From contig JBOZIK010000001.1 of assembly GCA_051453625.1 (NCBI GenBank), positions 255,337,049-255,378,783 of the forward strand: a stretch of 41,735 nt of DNA, read 5' to 3'. This DNA is from Welwitschia mirabilis (lineage: Eukaryota > Gnetophyta > Gnetopsida > Welwitschiales). Positions 1-11,222 of this stretch are shown piece by piece. Each line of letters begins with the position of its first letter. Within the stretch, counting starts at the first letter, position 1. The position numbers and the translations under genes were made by a program. Under the pieces are notes generated by a model. That model had not been told where the DNA came from. It saw only the letters and a list, made by a program, of their open reading frames with translations, and ran no database searches.

Positions 1-1298
1 TATAAGGGTCATCAAAGAAACTAACATGCAAATATGAAAATAAAACAAGGTTTATATTAAGAAAGAGTAACAAGCATTTTGGTTACAAAATAGTCGGGTT
101 TCAATGGAGGATATATAGCTCTCCACCAAGTGCACGTCTTTCTATAACACTCAAGATGGATCTTCCATCCTTCAACCTCCTGTTATGAGGATTTCTGGTG
201 AAATGAAGATGAGAATGAGAGTCAAAGAGGGGTTTACTTATAACAACTCATAACAGAAAAAGACAAATGGTAGGTGCAGTTAGGTGCACTTATAAATCAA
301 ACAGATGAAACAGTCAAAAGTCACTATTAGAGTTAGTTACATGTTAGTGTTGTCTAGATGACAATTTAAATAACAATGGGGATGACAGCTCATTACAATA
401 AATGATTCAGAATGATGACTTAGCAGTCCATCTCAGCATGCACATGTGCGGTCATCCTACCTGTCATGGGAATGATGGAGGAAACGATGGTCTTCTATAA
501 CTATTTTCTTAAAGAGAATTTAGCATTTTTATCAATAATCCTTCTTCAAATTTCTATGTATTAGAAAGTGCCTTTAATACATTAAATTTGGATAAGAATG
601 ACACATTTCTGAGATTTCCTCTTGCATCTTCAAAATCCTTAGAATTGCACCTAAACCTATATAAATGTCTTTCAAAAAAAGTCATAAAACCCCATCAAAT
701 AATCATAAATTGGTAGCACAATAGAGACATCCCCACTTCAAATAGGCTAGATGTCTCCCCTCCATTTAGAATTTTCCTATTCTGCACCTGTGGCAAGAGT
801 AGATGTTCATTCCCTTCAAGGGTGGACATCCTCATATTCCTAGTAGTGTGGACCATCCACCTCCCTAGGAGTAAGGATTTCCCCAATTCTTAAGGTGGAT
901 GTCTCTCCTTTGAACTGTTGAAAAAAGGGTATTCTTTAGATAAAAGTGTAGTGATTTTTAATGACTATTCTCTTCTGACGCATCTTTCAATTGAATTGAA
1001 AATATGGATTTGATTGGAATATAAGATTAACATGCATTAGAATCATTTTTTAGGGTTTCTCTTTAACAACTATTTCTCCTTTCTCTGTAAAAAGCATAAA
1101 ATCTGTTTTATTAGGGTTAACCATTTCTTGTGAATTGAAATATTTGACATATATGATTTTGGGAAGATAAATAAAATCTAGTCTTTGGTGATCTATTGAT
1201 GATTTATAATCTTATCTTATGTATTCATTTAAAGTAGATCCTAAATTGTTGCAACTGTGCTTGAGGTACATCTTATTGTTCTTCTATTCTTCCTGTGG
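1..1298. other. Unassigned AT-rich sequence
   Basis: No gene, RNA or transposon domain is recognised here. The only open frame of note (63 codons, minus strand, 695-886) has no family resemblance that I can see. Between 698 and 905 the words GACATC/GATGTC recur in both orientations (for example near 726, 750, 825 and 900), which resembles the GACATC-rich LTRs at 33.7 and 38.9 kb in word use only; I could not align the two. A run at 540-660 looks mildly coding-like on the minus strand but carries stops and was not identified. Confidence 0.4.
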
Positions 1299-1332
1299 TT
1301 GAGTCTAAGTCACTAAAAGAGTTTAAGTATGA

Positions 1333-1570
1333 GAGGTTAATGATGAGCCTAAAAAATCATCACTTTATGTGTGAGGTTGATGATAAGCCTAGAAAATCAT
1401 CACTGTTATGTGTGAGGTTGATGATAATCCTAGAAAATCATCACTGTTATATGTGAGATTACTAATAAGGCTAGAAAATCATCATTGTTGTGTGTGAAGT
1501 TGATGATAAGCCTAAAAAATCATCATTGTTGTAAGAGGGATTGATGATCAGCTAGAAATCATTAATTAAA
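1333..1570. repeat. Tandem array, six copies of a 39-41 bp unit
   Basis: Six units begin near 1333, 1373, 1414, 1455, 1496 and 1535. Each starts with a variant of GAGGTTGATGATAAGCCTAG and then runs A-rich into ATCATCA and TGTTATGTGT. Every unit carries the inverted pair GATGAT ... ATCATC about 10 bases apart, so each monomer could form a small hairpin. The last unit is the most diverged. The array leads straight into the LTR-end-like segment at 1571-1790 and may be the repeat region of a decayed LTR. Confidence 0.85.
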
Positions 1571-1790
1571 GAGTGATAAGGAAACCAAGGAAGAGGCCAT
1601 CTTAAGAGTGGAGTAGGCACATTGATGAATCACTATAAATGTTGTGGGATTATTATTTTTCTATTTTATTATTTTTCTTAGATTTAGTTAATATTTGTAA
1701 AGCTAATTAATTTCATTTTAGAATTGGGTTTTGGATTTTAAAGTGATTATTATTTATATTCACCCCCCTCTTGGAATTTCAAATCCTTAA
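1571..1790 (+). mobile_element. LTR 3'-end-like remnant
   Basis: The segment contains GGAGTAGGCAC, then a near match to AACCACTATAAA, a T-rich stretch, and TATTCACCCCCCTCTTGG near 1758-1776. From general knowledge, this order (a TGGAGTAGGC-like word, a CCACTATAAA-like word, then TTCACCCCCCTCT) is common near the end of the LTR or leader of many plant LTR retrotransposons. No TGGTATCAGAGC primer site follows, and I found no matching second LTR, so this would be a solo or truncated LTR. The assignment rests on remembered motif order, not on an alignment. Confidence 0.35.
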
Positions 1791-2476
1791 TTACATGTAT
1801 TAATAAGAGAGAATATTTTAAAGAATTAATCATCTAGCAGGGTCATAAGAAGTCTCATCAAGAGGAGGCCTTTCATAATAGGAACCAAATGGGTAGTATT
1901 TTGAAGAATTCTTCTAAGTTACATGATTGAGAAATTTTACATAGTATTACACTGTAGATCCCTCACTTCGTCGCAACTCCAAACTAATCATTAATGAGAT
2001 GAATATAATGAATTATATGACATGCCATAAAATGTGCTAAAGGGAAACTTCTAAAATCTAGTGCAAATGGTGGGATTTAATTCTTATTAGACTTACCTCG
2101 CCATTCTTAACTAGGGAAACTCCACCAGAAGATTTTCTAAAATACTAGAAGCTAGATGGAAATCATATTCAATGATTCTATCAAGAGGAGTCCAATTCTC
2201 TTGATTTGGTCCCAATATCATAAACCAAGAATCCCGATCGAATGAAAGAAGATGCACATCCATGTTTTGAAAATCGTTAAAAATAAAATTACATGATCAA
2301 ACTATCACAAAAAGATAACCTAAGCCAACTCAAATATCTTTATTATTATTTTTTGAACAGTTTAGTTAGAGACCTGGTCTAGTTCTTGTTAATAGAAGCT
2401 ATTCTAATGAAAAAATATGAATTTACCAAAGCAGAGATCTTATTTTTTTTCAGAAGGCAAATCTTTTTTGGGATTC

Positions 2477-2478
<2 letters not shown>
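1791..2478. other. Unassigned AT-rich sequence
   Basis: No coding frame, RNA gene or repeat can be supported in this stretch. Confidence 0.5.

Positions 2479-2508
<30 letters not shown>
2479..2508. repeat. (TA)n microsatellite
   Basis: An uninterrupted alternating TA run of about 14 units lies between CATAA and GTACTTT. Confidence 0.97.
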
Positions 2509-2511
<3 letters not shown>

Positions 2512-2640
2512 TTTAATTAATGTTATCCATTCTTTTACTTTTATTATTTTAGGCTGAACTTAATACAATACACTTGGAGAATTAATTATTTAAAAACAAA
2601 CATACATAAAATAAGGTAGAAATGAAAAAATATTTCATAA

Positions 2641-2935
2641 AAGGATGCCCAGATTGCTCATTTTAAACATGTTCTAAATCATACTTTGGAAAGGTTGGTG
2701 GTTGTTAAGGAAGATTTATGTGCTATTTATCACATGCATAAAGTACTAAAAGAACATTTAGAGTCTATTATGATGTATTGTCATCTTGCTAAATTATTAT
2801 TATAGTAAGTTAGTGGCCATGGATTCCCTAATCATAGACGATGAAGGGGAGATTATTTCTAATATACTTGAATCTTTCTTGAATGATTCTTATTCTCATC
2901 TACCTCAAGGTTATAATCGTAATGGTTCTAACTAA
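2641..2935 (+). pseudogene. Possible coding remnant, unknown protein
   Basis: Two consecutive short frames read like protein. The first (2641-2805, 54 codons then TAG) has a helical, charged composition, with stretches such as HFKHVLNHTLERLVVVKEDL. The second starts at ATG 2819 and runs 38 codons to TAA 2933; it is acidic, with the run IDDEGEIISNILESFLND. The first frame has a stop directly upstream, so neither is a complete gene. Together they could be the 3' end of a decayed gene, or of a retrotransposon-borne coiled-coil protein. I do not recognise the family. Composition is the only evidence, so this may be chance. Confidence 0.25.
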
Positions 2936-5394
2936 GAGTAATGCATGATTACCACTTTCTTTGCCAATCCTATTTTCTTTACCTTTAGTTTCTTATAGTT
3001 ATTTGTTTTCTTATAACTTTGATCATCAATGTACTATTTCTTATTTGATTAATACAAAGTTTTTTTTTCTCTTTCTTTATTTATTTGTTTTTTTAAGGAA
3101 AGAATTTCCATTTTGAATCATTTGATTTGATACCAATTATGACATTCCTATTTCTATTTTATAAAATAACATCAAAATAAAGTAAATTTGCAAATGAAAA
3201 CATCCTGAAAATAATTTACTAATTTATTAATAGCAAAAGATAAGATAGATAAAGAAAAATAAATGAGACTTATCTTTATTGACATAACATTCCAAAAATA
3301 ACTCTCCTATTTTCCATCATTAGAAAATGTAAGGTCTTAGTATGATGGCCTGAGTAGATCAATTCCTTCAAGGTTTAGTCTATGAAACCATTGGGGGGAA
3401 AGACGAGCTTCTTAAGGACATACTATACTTGCATAATCTCATGCATGCACTATGCTTTTTCAAGCACCCCATTTGACATTAATGAAATGTCATAAAAGAG
3501 TGAAATAACTATTCATAAGGGTTACACCTCTTAGATGGTTATTACAAAATTGTTCTTTTAATAATTTAGCAAAAAATTTCTGTTTTATACTTAATGTATT
3601 TTCCAAAAAAATAAAATAGCTTTAATGGAATCGTTACTAAAGTAGTTTTTGGGCTTATGACAAGATTATTTTTGGCTTTTTATTCCTACATTTTGCATGA
3701 TTTGGTGCATGAATTATTAATTATTTATTGTGTTTTTTTCATAGGGTTTATAATTTTTATTTGTAAGTTTATTTTTTGTATGGTTTAACTAGGATTAATA
3801 TGGTTTGACAATTCATCCTATTTGCACACTACTATTTGTTTTCTGTACAAGGTTTAACCATTTTTGTAGGTAGGTTTCTTTTTACTAATTTCTTGTAGGT
3901 TATTTTCTTTGATTTGTTAATAGCCTATAAATTTAAGAACAACTTGTAAATAATTTATGATTTTAACATTTGTATAGAGAGTTTTAAAACCTTAAGAGTT
4001 AAACAACCACTATTTTTACATTAGACTTTTTTTTTTTTTTTATTTTAGACTCAAGAAATAGGTTTTTAATAAAGTTGTAGCTTCTATATCAAATTTAAAG
4101 AACCCTATGTTCTTCCTTAACTTTTGATTATTTGTTTTTCATAGGGTTCTTTCTTGTTCTAGGTTCTTTTTTTTTAACATGCATTGGTAATTGTCATCTC
4201 CATTGTGTGAAGTAGAAGATTTGAGCTTGGTTCTACTAGCTTAGACTCCACTATTATCTTTTTTTCTCAAGTTTAGCTTTTTTAAAAATTTGTTTTTATT
4301 TGTATTATTTATTCTTACATGTAGGATATTATTTTTATAGGTAAGAAATTAGAGAATAAAAAATCCTTTTTTATAAATTTTTTAAAAGCCATTTAAACAA
4401 TTCCTATAGTTTCATTATAACTACTTTTACTAAGTGATTTGGCTGTGGTATGTATGAAACATCCTAGAATTTTTAACCCAAACTATGAGCTTAAACTTTC
4501 ACAAATGCTTTTTAAATATTAGAGATAACTATTTTTAAATGAATTTGTATGTATACCAAAAATACATCCTTAAGTAAATTTTAAAGGTAAAGAAGACAGA
4601 AAACTCACTTAATGTTTAAATACATAAGAAATTAAATATTTCTTTATTTCTAGAAAAAACACAAGTATCATATAAGTACCATATCTTAAACATCAACCAA
4701 AAGATATAATACACTACAGGTTACATGGATGAACAAATCACTTCTTTTTAACAATTAATCATGCACAAGATAAAATAAATCATCATTTTCAAATGGCCTT
4801 CTTAATAAGATAAATCATGTTTTTTTGTGCTTCATTAACCACATGTTAAGCACAAATAGTATGATGTAAGAACTTTAACCTTTATAGTTCCCAGTATGGT
4901 CCATGGCAATGTCTTATGTAAGGAGTTTTCTAATCTTAATAATAAAACCTCAAGAATATTGGATGATCAAAATCTCATATTAGATATAATAACCTAGATA
5001 CAAATATCCAAGTATTGGTAATCCAAGAATGTACAATGGATAGTATGCTCTATCAAAAGGGTATCAAAATACCTATTTGTTTAGAAGTTCATTTCTATGA
5101 CCAATAGAAACCTTTTAGATAAGATAAACCCTCTAAAGCCACATGTCATACACAACTAGATGAGTTACAAACATCACCCTAATTACTCTGATAACTCACT
5201 CCCATGGGCAATGAGAGCCCTTCAAGTAGCCAAGCCTCTACAGCTACTTAATTTGGTTACTTAGGAAATTTTAAAGAAAAAATTAAATTCAAAATCCAAG
5301 ATATTATATATGTAAGGAAAGACTTACATGAACAAATAAAATAGCTAGAGAAATCCATGAAACCTGTAAGAGATGTAAGAAATAGATTAAGCCA
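2936..5394. other. Unassigned AT-rich sequence
   Basis: The stretch is T-rich to about 4400 and A-rich afterwards, with several homopolymer runs (T near 4029, 4168 and 3060). No gene or transposon domain is recognised on either strand. Confidence 0.5.
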
Positions 5395-5535
5395 TAGAAC
5401 CATATAAGAAAATAAGATGAATAATCATAAAACCATACGGGACAGGAATGAAATACTAGAACACCATATAAGGAAGGAATGAAAGATCATAAGACCATAT
5501 AAGAAAGAAATGAACGATCATAAGACCATATCTGA
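5395..5535. repeat. Degenerate ~31-35 bp tandem repeat
   Basis: About 4.5 imperfect units are built around ATCATAAGACCATATAAGAA followed by an AGAAATGAA-like A/G tract. The two most 3' full units are the most alike; the first two are diverged and differ in length. Confidence 0.75.
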
Positions 5536-5700
5536 ACTTCCAAAGTTTTCAAGGCTCAAATGTTCAAAGGCTTATTTAAGCTTCAAGGTTTAGTAGTGAA
5601 GGTTTCTCCAAAAAAAAAAAAAGTAAGGAAAAAGAAGAAAGGAGGATCTTATTTATAATTGAGGTTTAGTAAAGTTTGAAGGATTATAATAATGCAAAGA

Positions 5701-5815
5701 CAAAACATCATAAAGAAGGATGGTTAAGATGGCAAAAGTTGGTAAAGATTCTTTATATATGAAAATAAAACATCATGGATGAGGATGGTTGAGGAGGCGA
5801 AAGTTGGTAAAGATT
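5701..5815. repeat. Local direct duplication, ~49 bp, offset ~66 bp
   Basis: Copy 1 (5702-5750) and copy 2 (5767-5815) both begin AAAACATCAT, contain GGATGGTT and end AAAGTTGGTAAAGATT. They differ by a handful of substitutions. A short unrelated spacer separates them. Confidence 0.85.
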
Positions 5816-6073
5816 TTAGTAACTATCCTTATTCCATTTCTAGCTAAGACACTAAGTGCATTTATATCTCAACATAATATTCCTCATAAAATTTTTACAA
5901 TAACATAAGATTTTCAAAACCATATTTAAATTATTCTTGAGATAAAAGTGCAAAAAGTTGCAAAATTTTAACCATAAGAATTATAACTAAATCATGAGAA
6001 TTTTCAACAAGGGAAATATTATGACTACTACAAAATATGAGGTATTATTGCATAAAATTTTCACAATAAAAAT

Positions 6074-6277
6074 NNNNNNNNNNNNNNNNNNNNNNNNNNN
6101 NNNNNNNNNNNNNNNNNNNNNNNNNNNNNNNNNNNNNNNNNNNNNNNNNNNNNNNNNNNNNNNNNNNNNNNNNNNNNNNNNNNNNNNNNNNNNNNNNNNN
6201 NNNNNNNNNNNNNNNNNNNNNNNNNNNNNNNNNNNNNNNNNNNNNNNNNNNNNNNNNNNNNNNNNNNNNNNNNNNNN
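6074..6277. other. Assembly gap (204 N)
   Basis: A run of 204 N. The 111-codon open frame spanning it is an artefact of reading through the Ns. Confidence 1.
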
Positions 6278-7048
6278 ACAGTGTTATCTTAATAAATACA
6301 ATATCTATATTAGCTTGAGAACTTTATAAAACTATTTTAATTTATTTTTTAAGCTAAATCCTTGGGCTTGAAAATATAGACATGAGAATGTACTCCACTT
6401 CTTTACGAGTCTTGGATGTGCTAAAGTGTTCATTAATACTATAATATGTGATTTTCTTATATTTGTCTTCTCTAGATTATTATTTTTTCAAAATTTTTAC
6501 ATTTGCACACATGTAAATGTAGGATATATATTTTTAACTTTTTGTTTGTTGTGCACATATTAACTTTGTCCCCTTTTATATGTATCCTTTTTTAAATTTT
6601 TTTTGATTTGTTTTTTATATAGTTAGCCTAAAAATATATTCTTTTATACTAAGCAGTTAGCTCCTTTGTATACATATGCATGTTTTAGTTCATTTTTAAG
6701 CATTTTAAAATTTTTTTAAGGCATTTTGAAGAAGTGTAAGCTCAAAATCTATCTTTTTATTACATTAATACAAGTTGGAATGTTTAATGAGATCCACTTT
6801 ACTAATATTTTTTTAATAATTTTTTCTTAAAGACCTATTTTCACTTAGATTTTAAACAGATCAAGTTTAGTTTGGGGTGTAGAGTAAGATCCATTAACTT
6901 GGCTATACTAAAACCAAATTTTATTATTACCTTTAGTTTTCTTTTTTTTTAAACACTTAGCTCCATCTAAAATTCTAATCTTATTTAAGTTTTAAAATTG
7001 AAAATTATTCACTTCTTAGATACATTACATTTTTTACTAGTAGTAAGT
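6278..7048. other. Unassigned AT-rich sequence
   Basis: T-rich sequence with no recognisable gene. The kinase similarity begins only at about 7049. The ATG at 6998 that opens the reading frame lies upstream of that similarity and is not a credible start. Confidence 0.5.
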
Positions 7049-7569
7049 CTTAGTAGGTGTTGTTGTCATAGCCATGGAGTATTGCACAGTGATTTGAAGC
7101 TAGACAAAAGTAAAGGGCTGCTCAAGATTATCTATTTGGACAAAGTCTTTGCAGTATCTCTAAAAAGCTACACACATGAGATTATGACACTATGGTATAG
7201 GGATCCAGAGGGATTACTAGATGCCACCCACTATTCTACTCTTATAAGTATTTGGTCTACTAGATACATCTTTACTAAAATGGTGAGATGACAACCTTTA
7301 TTTCCAAGAGATTCTAAATTACAATAGCTGCTACATATCTTTAGGTGAGCCCTAACTAAGGAAATATGGGCTAGTATTAGTTCTGTTAGGGACTGGCATT
7401 AATATCCTTATTAGAAACCTCAAAAGCTTTCAGAGGTAATGCCATTTATATCACCTATTAGGCTTGATCTTCTAACTAGAATGTCCTAGTATGATCTAGC
7501 AAATAGAATATCAGCAAAGGCTGCCTTAGGTCACTCTTACTATGATGATCTTAACATGTCTCAATTTAA
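7049..7569 (+). pseudogene. CDKB1-like cyclin-dependent kinase fragment, probable retrocopy
   Basis: One continuous frame matches the C-terminal half of a plant B1-type cyclin-dependent kinase, the plant-specific group acting at G2/M. Visible in order: HSHGVLHSDLK (catalytic loop HRDLK, with Arg changed to Ser), LDKSKGLLKI (with about five residues after DLK missing), LKSYTHEIMTLWYRDPEGLL (activation segment and APE region, APE now DPE), THYST, a degraded WSVGCIFAEM region, FPRDSKLQ and LLHIFR, SSVRDWH, LDLL, RISAKAAL and the C-terminal DDLNMSQF. The DLG magnesium-binding motif has become YLD. Six in-frame stops interrupt it (TGA, TAG, TGA, TAA, TAG, TAG); several fit C-to-T changes of Arg or Gln codons. 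No intron interrupts about 170 codons although plant CDKB genes are normally split, so I infer a reverse-transcribed copy. The N-terminal half is missing. It cannot encode a working kinase. Confidence 0.88.
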
Positions 7570-8300
7570 AAAAAGGCCATGTGGGTGCAGACTCACATCT
7601 CAAGGCAAAGTGAATGCTGAAACCTATGTAGTCTTAACCTTTTAGGATTCTTATCTAATAAACTTTCTTTTGTTTTTATGTGAGATTTTGATTATACATA
7701 GATGGTGCACCCATCCAATCCAAATGCAGATGGGACTCTTGCTCTTATGTATTATCTATCTACTAAAAAAGGTCTATTTGTTTATGTTTACTCTATTCTT
7801 TAGGTTAAGGAATCACTCACTTTATTGCTTTAAATTTGATAGAGAAAATGTTATGATGCTAATTCCATAAATACAACTTAAAGCAATTCATGGTATTTCC
7901 ATTTTGCTTAACCTTTATACATCTAAATGTAGCTCCCAGCAAGTCTCAATAGAGAAGTTTCTACTATGGAAGCAGTGTTACAAATGCTAAAGTAGTAGAG
8001 GATGCTAGGAAACGAATTGAAAATATAGTAGCAAGGAATTTTAATTTTATGAGATAAACATCATCAATCTAGATGGAGATGGAATTCTCATGCTCACTGT
8101 TGTGTGCTGACTATCTATTTTCCAGTTTTATGTGATGCATTCATGATCTTGGTAGCACTAATTCCTTTTTCTATACCTATTTTTATAAGGTTCTGTTCAA
8201 TTCTGCCTCTATTTTTAAGAATCTCTTTTGATTCTTCCATTACTTTTATGGAATTTTTGTATTATCATATTATTTCCTAGAATAAAATACATCTTTTTAA
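7570..8300 (+). other. UTR-like sequence downstream of the kinase copy
   Basis: This stretch has no open frame I trust, but is less extreme in composition than its surroundings. AATAAA-like words occur at 7656 (CTAATAAACTTT) and 8279 (GAATAAAATAC), the latter followed by an A-rich patch near 8304. A segment near 7725-7765 (GATGGGACTCTTGCTC...CTATCTA) resembles one near 8075-8120 (GATGGAATTCTCATGCTC...CTATCTA). It may be the 3' UTR carried along with the kinase copy, possibly partly duplicated. This is inference. Confidence 0.3.
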
Positions 8301-9429
8301 CTGAAAACAAAAATTTAGTAGGTGTTGGGAAGGTGAATCCTTAAATAGATATTGATTTGTGTTAAAATACACTACCTCCTAATCTTATTGTATAGTTTTT
8401 AACTACTATAATTATGTAGTTTAGGTCTTGTGGAGAGTCATATCTATCTTAAGTTGAGATTTTTAGGGCATATTAAGGTCTAGATTCCCATGCACATATT
8501 GGTAATTAAGAGTGGATTAAGTAAAGATCATAGGCATAGTGGTAAGATTTACTTAGATTTCATGACCAAGTTAATAGTGAGGCATAAGTAAAATCTGTTA
8601 AAATTTACTGAGTTTGAGGTATAAATAGATTACCAACATTACATCATACTCTCTCTTAGTAGGGGTATATAATTAAACTAATTAAAATTATCTAATGAAT
8701 TAGATGTTCCATTAAGATTATTCATGCTTTATCATTTTACTCTTTTTAAAGATAAGGATAATACTCTTTGAAGGGAGGTTTTCACTCCTCAGCTTGTGAA
8801 AGAAACTTAAAACTAATAAAGTTTTATTTAATCATATAATGATTTAAGCCTTTAATGTTAAAAATTGATACATTCATATAAGGATTTTAAGGAAAAAAAA
8901 CATTATTTTGTTTTTTTACATGTGTAATTATATCTTAATTTTTCTTTTAAGTTTATTTTGTCATATTGTCATACTATTATGAACTGGTAAGTCATCAAAC
9001 TTGGGGGTATAGGCAAGATTACTTTCAAGTTGACCATATCTTTTTTTCATGACTTTGTCATTTTTTTGATATTATTTTGTATCATTTTAACTTAGATAGA
9101 TCACATACATTATGTATTTAAGTAAGATCCCTTTTAACTTGACTAGACCGCTTTGTTTTTTCATAATTACTTTCTCTATCTTAATTTAGTAAGTTTTTAT
9201 TGGGTAATAGATACATATTTCTTTAATTATACATCTTAGCTAGATCCCTTAAGAATCTACTATACCTCAATATTTATCATCTCTTATTTATATTTTGGAT
9301 ATGACCACTTAAAAGGAAAATTTTCAAATCTTATTAGACTTCTTCATACTAGTATTAGTGACTAAAATCATGATAAACACATGTATCACCTTTAAGATGA
9401 TGAAACTTGACAAGACTAGCATGAAGATT
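8301..9429. other. Unassigned AT-rich sequence
   Basis: No gene or repeat is supported. If element 1 ever had a 5' LTR it should lie here or be deleted; I found no matching pair. Confidence 0.45.
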
Positions 9430-10150
9430 TCATGTCCATCATACGCATATAAGATTTCAACACACCTATTTTCAAGAAAGCACATGTGTCTCTTTAGAAT
9501 TATGATGAGAAGATTTCATAAAATTTTATCGAAAGAAAATTAACCAAAATTATGTAAAAATTTATGGCTTCATAGCATACGAAGTTAGTAGACCAAAGTA
9601 AGATGAGTTATGTTAACTTTGTTATATTATAAGATACATTCTACTCAAATAATGACTCCTAGCTAATTAATATTATTACAAGTATGAAGAGATTGATTTA
9701 TGAGAAAGGTAAGATGTGATAGCTAATTGTACAAATGACTACTATTAAGTCAAAGGTTACTAAAATTAATCCAAAAAACCAAGTTTTCATCCATTATGTT
9801 AACTTGGTTAGATGCTTTATGAAGGATTCATCTAGTAGTAGGAAACTATTACACATGATCTTTGATACATTTAGAAGGGATCTTATTATACTGAAGCATA
9901 GTTTAACTTTACTATCTTCTCATCCTCTAATGCTACATTCAAAGTATTACATTCTTATAATGGATCTTGTCCAACTAAATACTCTTTGAGTAAATTCTTT
10001 TCTCCTAATGTTAGATAATATGATAAAGGTTAAGCTTCTCAAAACTAGAAATCAACTCCACCTAATTAACAAAATTAGTTTCAACTAGAGAAGAAACCAT
10101 ATTAGAATAATACTATTACCAAGAATAACATATCAATGTTTATGTTATGG
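9430..10150 (+). repeat. Family-specific 5' segment (copy 1 of 2)
   Basis: This segment aligns by eye with the reverse complement of 41080-41735. Shared landmarks in order are TCATGTCCATCAT near 9430, TATGGCTTCATAGCATA at about 9563, AGATACATTCTACTCAAA near 9631, a CCAAGTNTTCA...CATTATGT block near 9779, and GAAGAAACNATATTAGAATAATACT near 10090. Copy 1 carries about 100 bases near 9905-10005 that copy 2 lacks. The best open frame here (9735-9989, 84 codons) shares KNQVFIHYVNLVRC-like wording with copy 2 (QNQVFKHYVNLIRC), so the segment may once have been coding, perhaps gag. The protein is not one I recognise. Confidence 0.8.
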
Positions 10151-10439
10151 AAGAAAATGTTGGATTGCTAATTACTATCAGATACTTAGGATAAAATAAA
10201 AGCCACTCCTAAATAAATGTAGTTCATTTATTAGATAGAACTTCAATTACTATAGGAAATTATTGTTTAGTAACATTTTAATTATCTTCTCTCACAATGA
10301 ATGATACCTCATGTTTTGAATGTCCCATTTTTAAGTTTTTCTTCTCTTCCTTTCCACTATGAATGGAGTGTATCATTCTATTTCATGACAAATAGTTTTA
10401 TAGATATTTTTTGTGCTACTTAGAATTTTGCTATGAAAT

Positions 10440-11222
10440 AATATATGGACAGAAAACTAAGGTGTCTTCAAGGATGTATTGGCATGCATGAAGTTAGACT
10501 AAAAAATTACAAAGATGTTATTACACCTTTGGAACATAATACAAAAATGTATGCAAATGAAGATTTGAAATCAAAAAATGAAGTGTAATATAGAAAAATA
10601 GTTGGTAGTATTATTTATATTAATACATGATTGATGTCTTGTCTAGATATCTTAATGCATTAAAGGTTAATTATCTAAACATTATTATAAGAGTATTAAA
10701 AGACTGAAAAAGATGAAATACTTAGATCTTACATATAAGAAAAAACTCTTAATTTATCCTAAAATAATATTTTAACACTAACTTAATTGGAGAATTAGAA
10801 ATCTCATTTTCAACATGAGGATATATTATGTTCTTAGAAACATCACCTTTCTCTTAGTGATTAAAGTATCCAAAAGTGATAGCATGATTCTCTATAAAAG
10901 GAAAATATATAGTTGCATCTAAAGCATGTAGATAAATTGAATGGTTGGAAAATATTTTAAAAGTAGTAAACTTGAATCAAACAAAGGAAATTAAGTTCTT
11001 CATCAATAATCAATCTACTATCTACATCGAAAAAGATCCATTGCATCATGATAAGACAAAACAATTCCACAGGCTCCATAAAATTAGAGATCCTATACAA
11101 CATGAAATTATTATACTAGTATGCTATCCTAACATTGAATAATAAACTAATATTCTAACAAACCTGCTTGGTCCAAAAAGGTTTCAATATTTTCAAGCTA
11201 AGATAGAATTAGCTATGACTTG
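10440..11222 (+). pseudogene. Copia reverse transcriptase C-terminus and RNase H remnant
   Basis: A broken + strand frame shows the copia block order. Near 10500-10625 comes a YKDVITPLEHNTKMYAN stretch and then YRKIVGSIIYI (the family's YRxxVGSLxYL block after the polymerase core), then a degraded connection region. Near 10895-10980 KYIVASKACR and EWLENILK correspond to the AEYIAASKA...WLxxLL part of RNase H. The frame 10945-11142 then reads FFINNQSTIYI for the family's CDNQSAI block, so the catalytic Asp is Asn, and HHDKTKQFHRLHKIRD for the HxRTKHI block. After two stops the same frame continues TNILTNLLGPKRF (family ADIxTKxL) to a stop near 11220. Stops and substitutions make it non-functional. 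Confidence 0.85.

Noticed and set aside
695-886. 63-codon minus-strand open frame
   Set aside because: No family resemblance, no conserved block and no neighbouring exon; it fits chance in AT-rich DNA.
5994-6329. 111-codon + strand open frame
   Set aside because: It reads through a 204-base N gap; only the flanking codons are real sequence.
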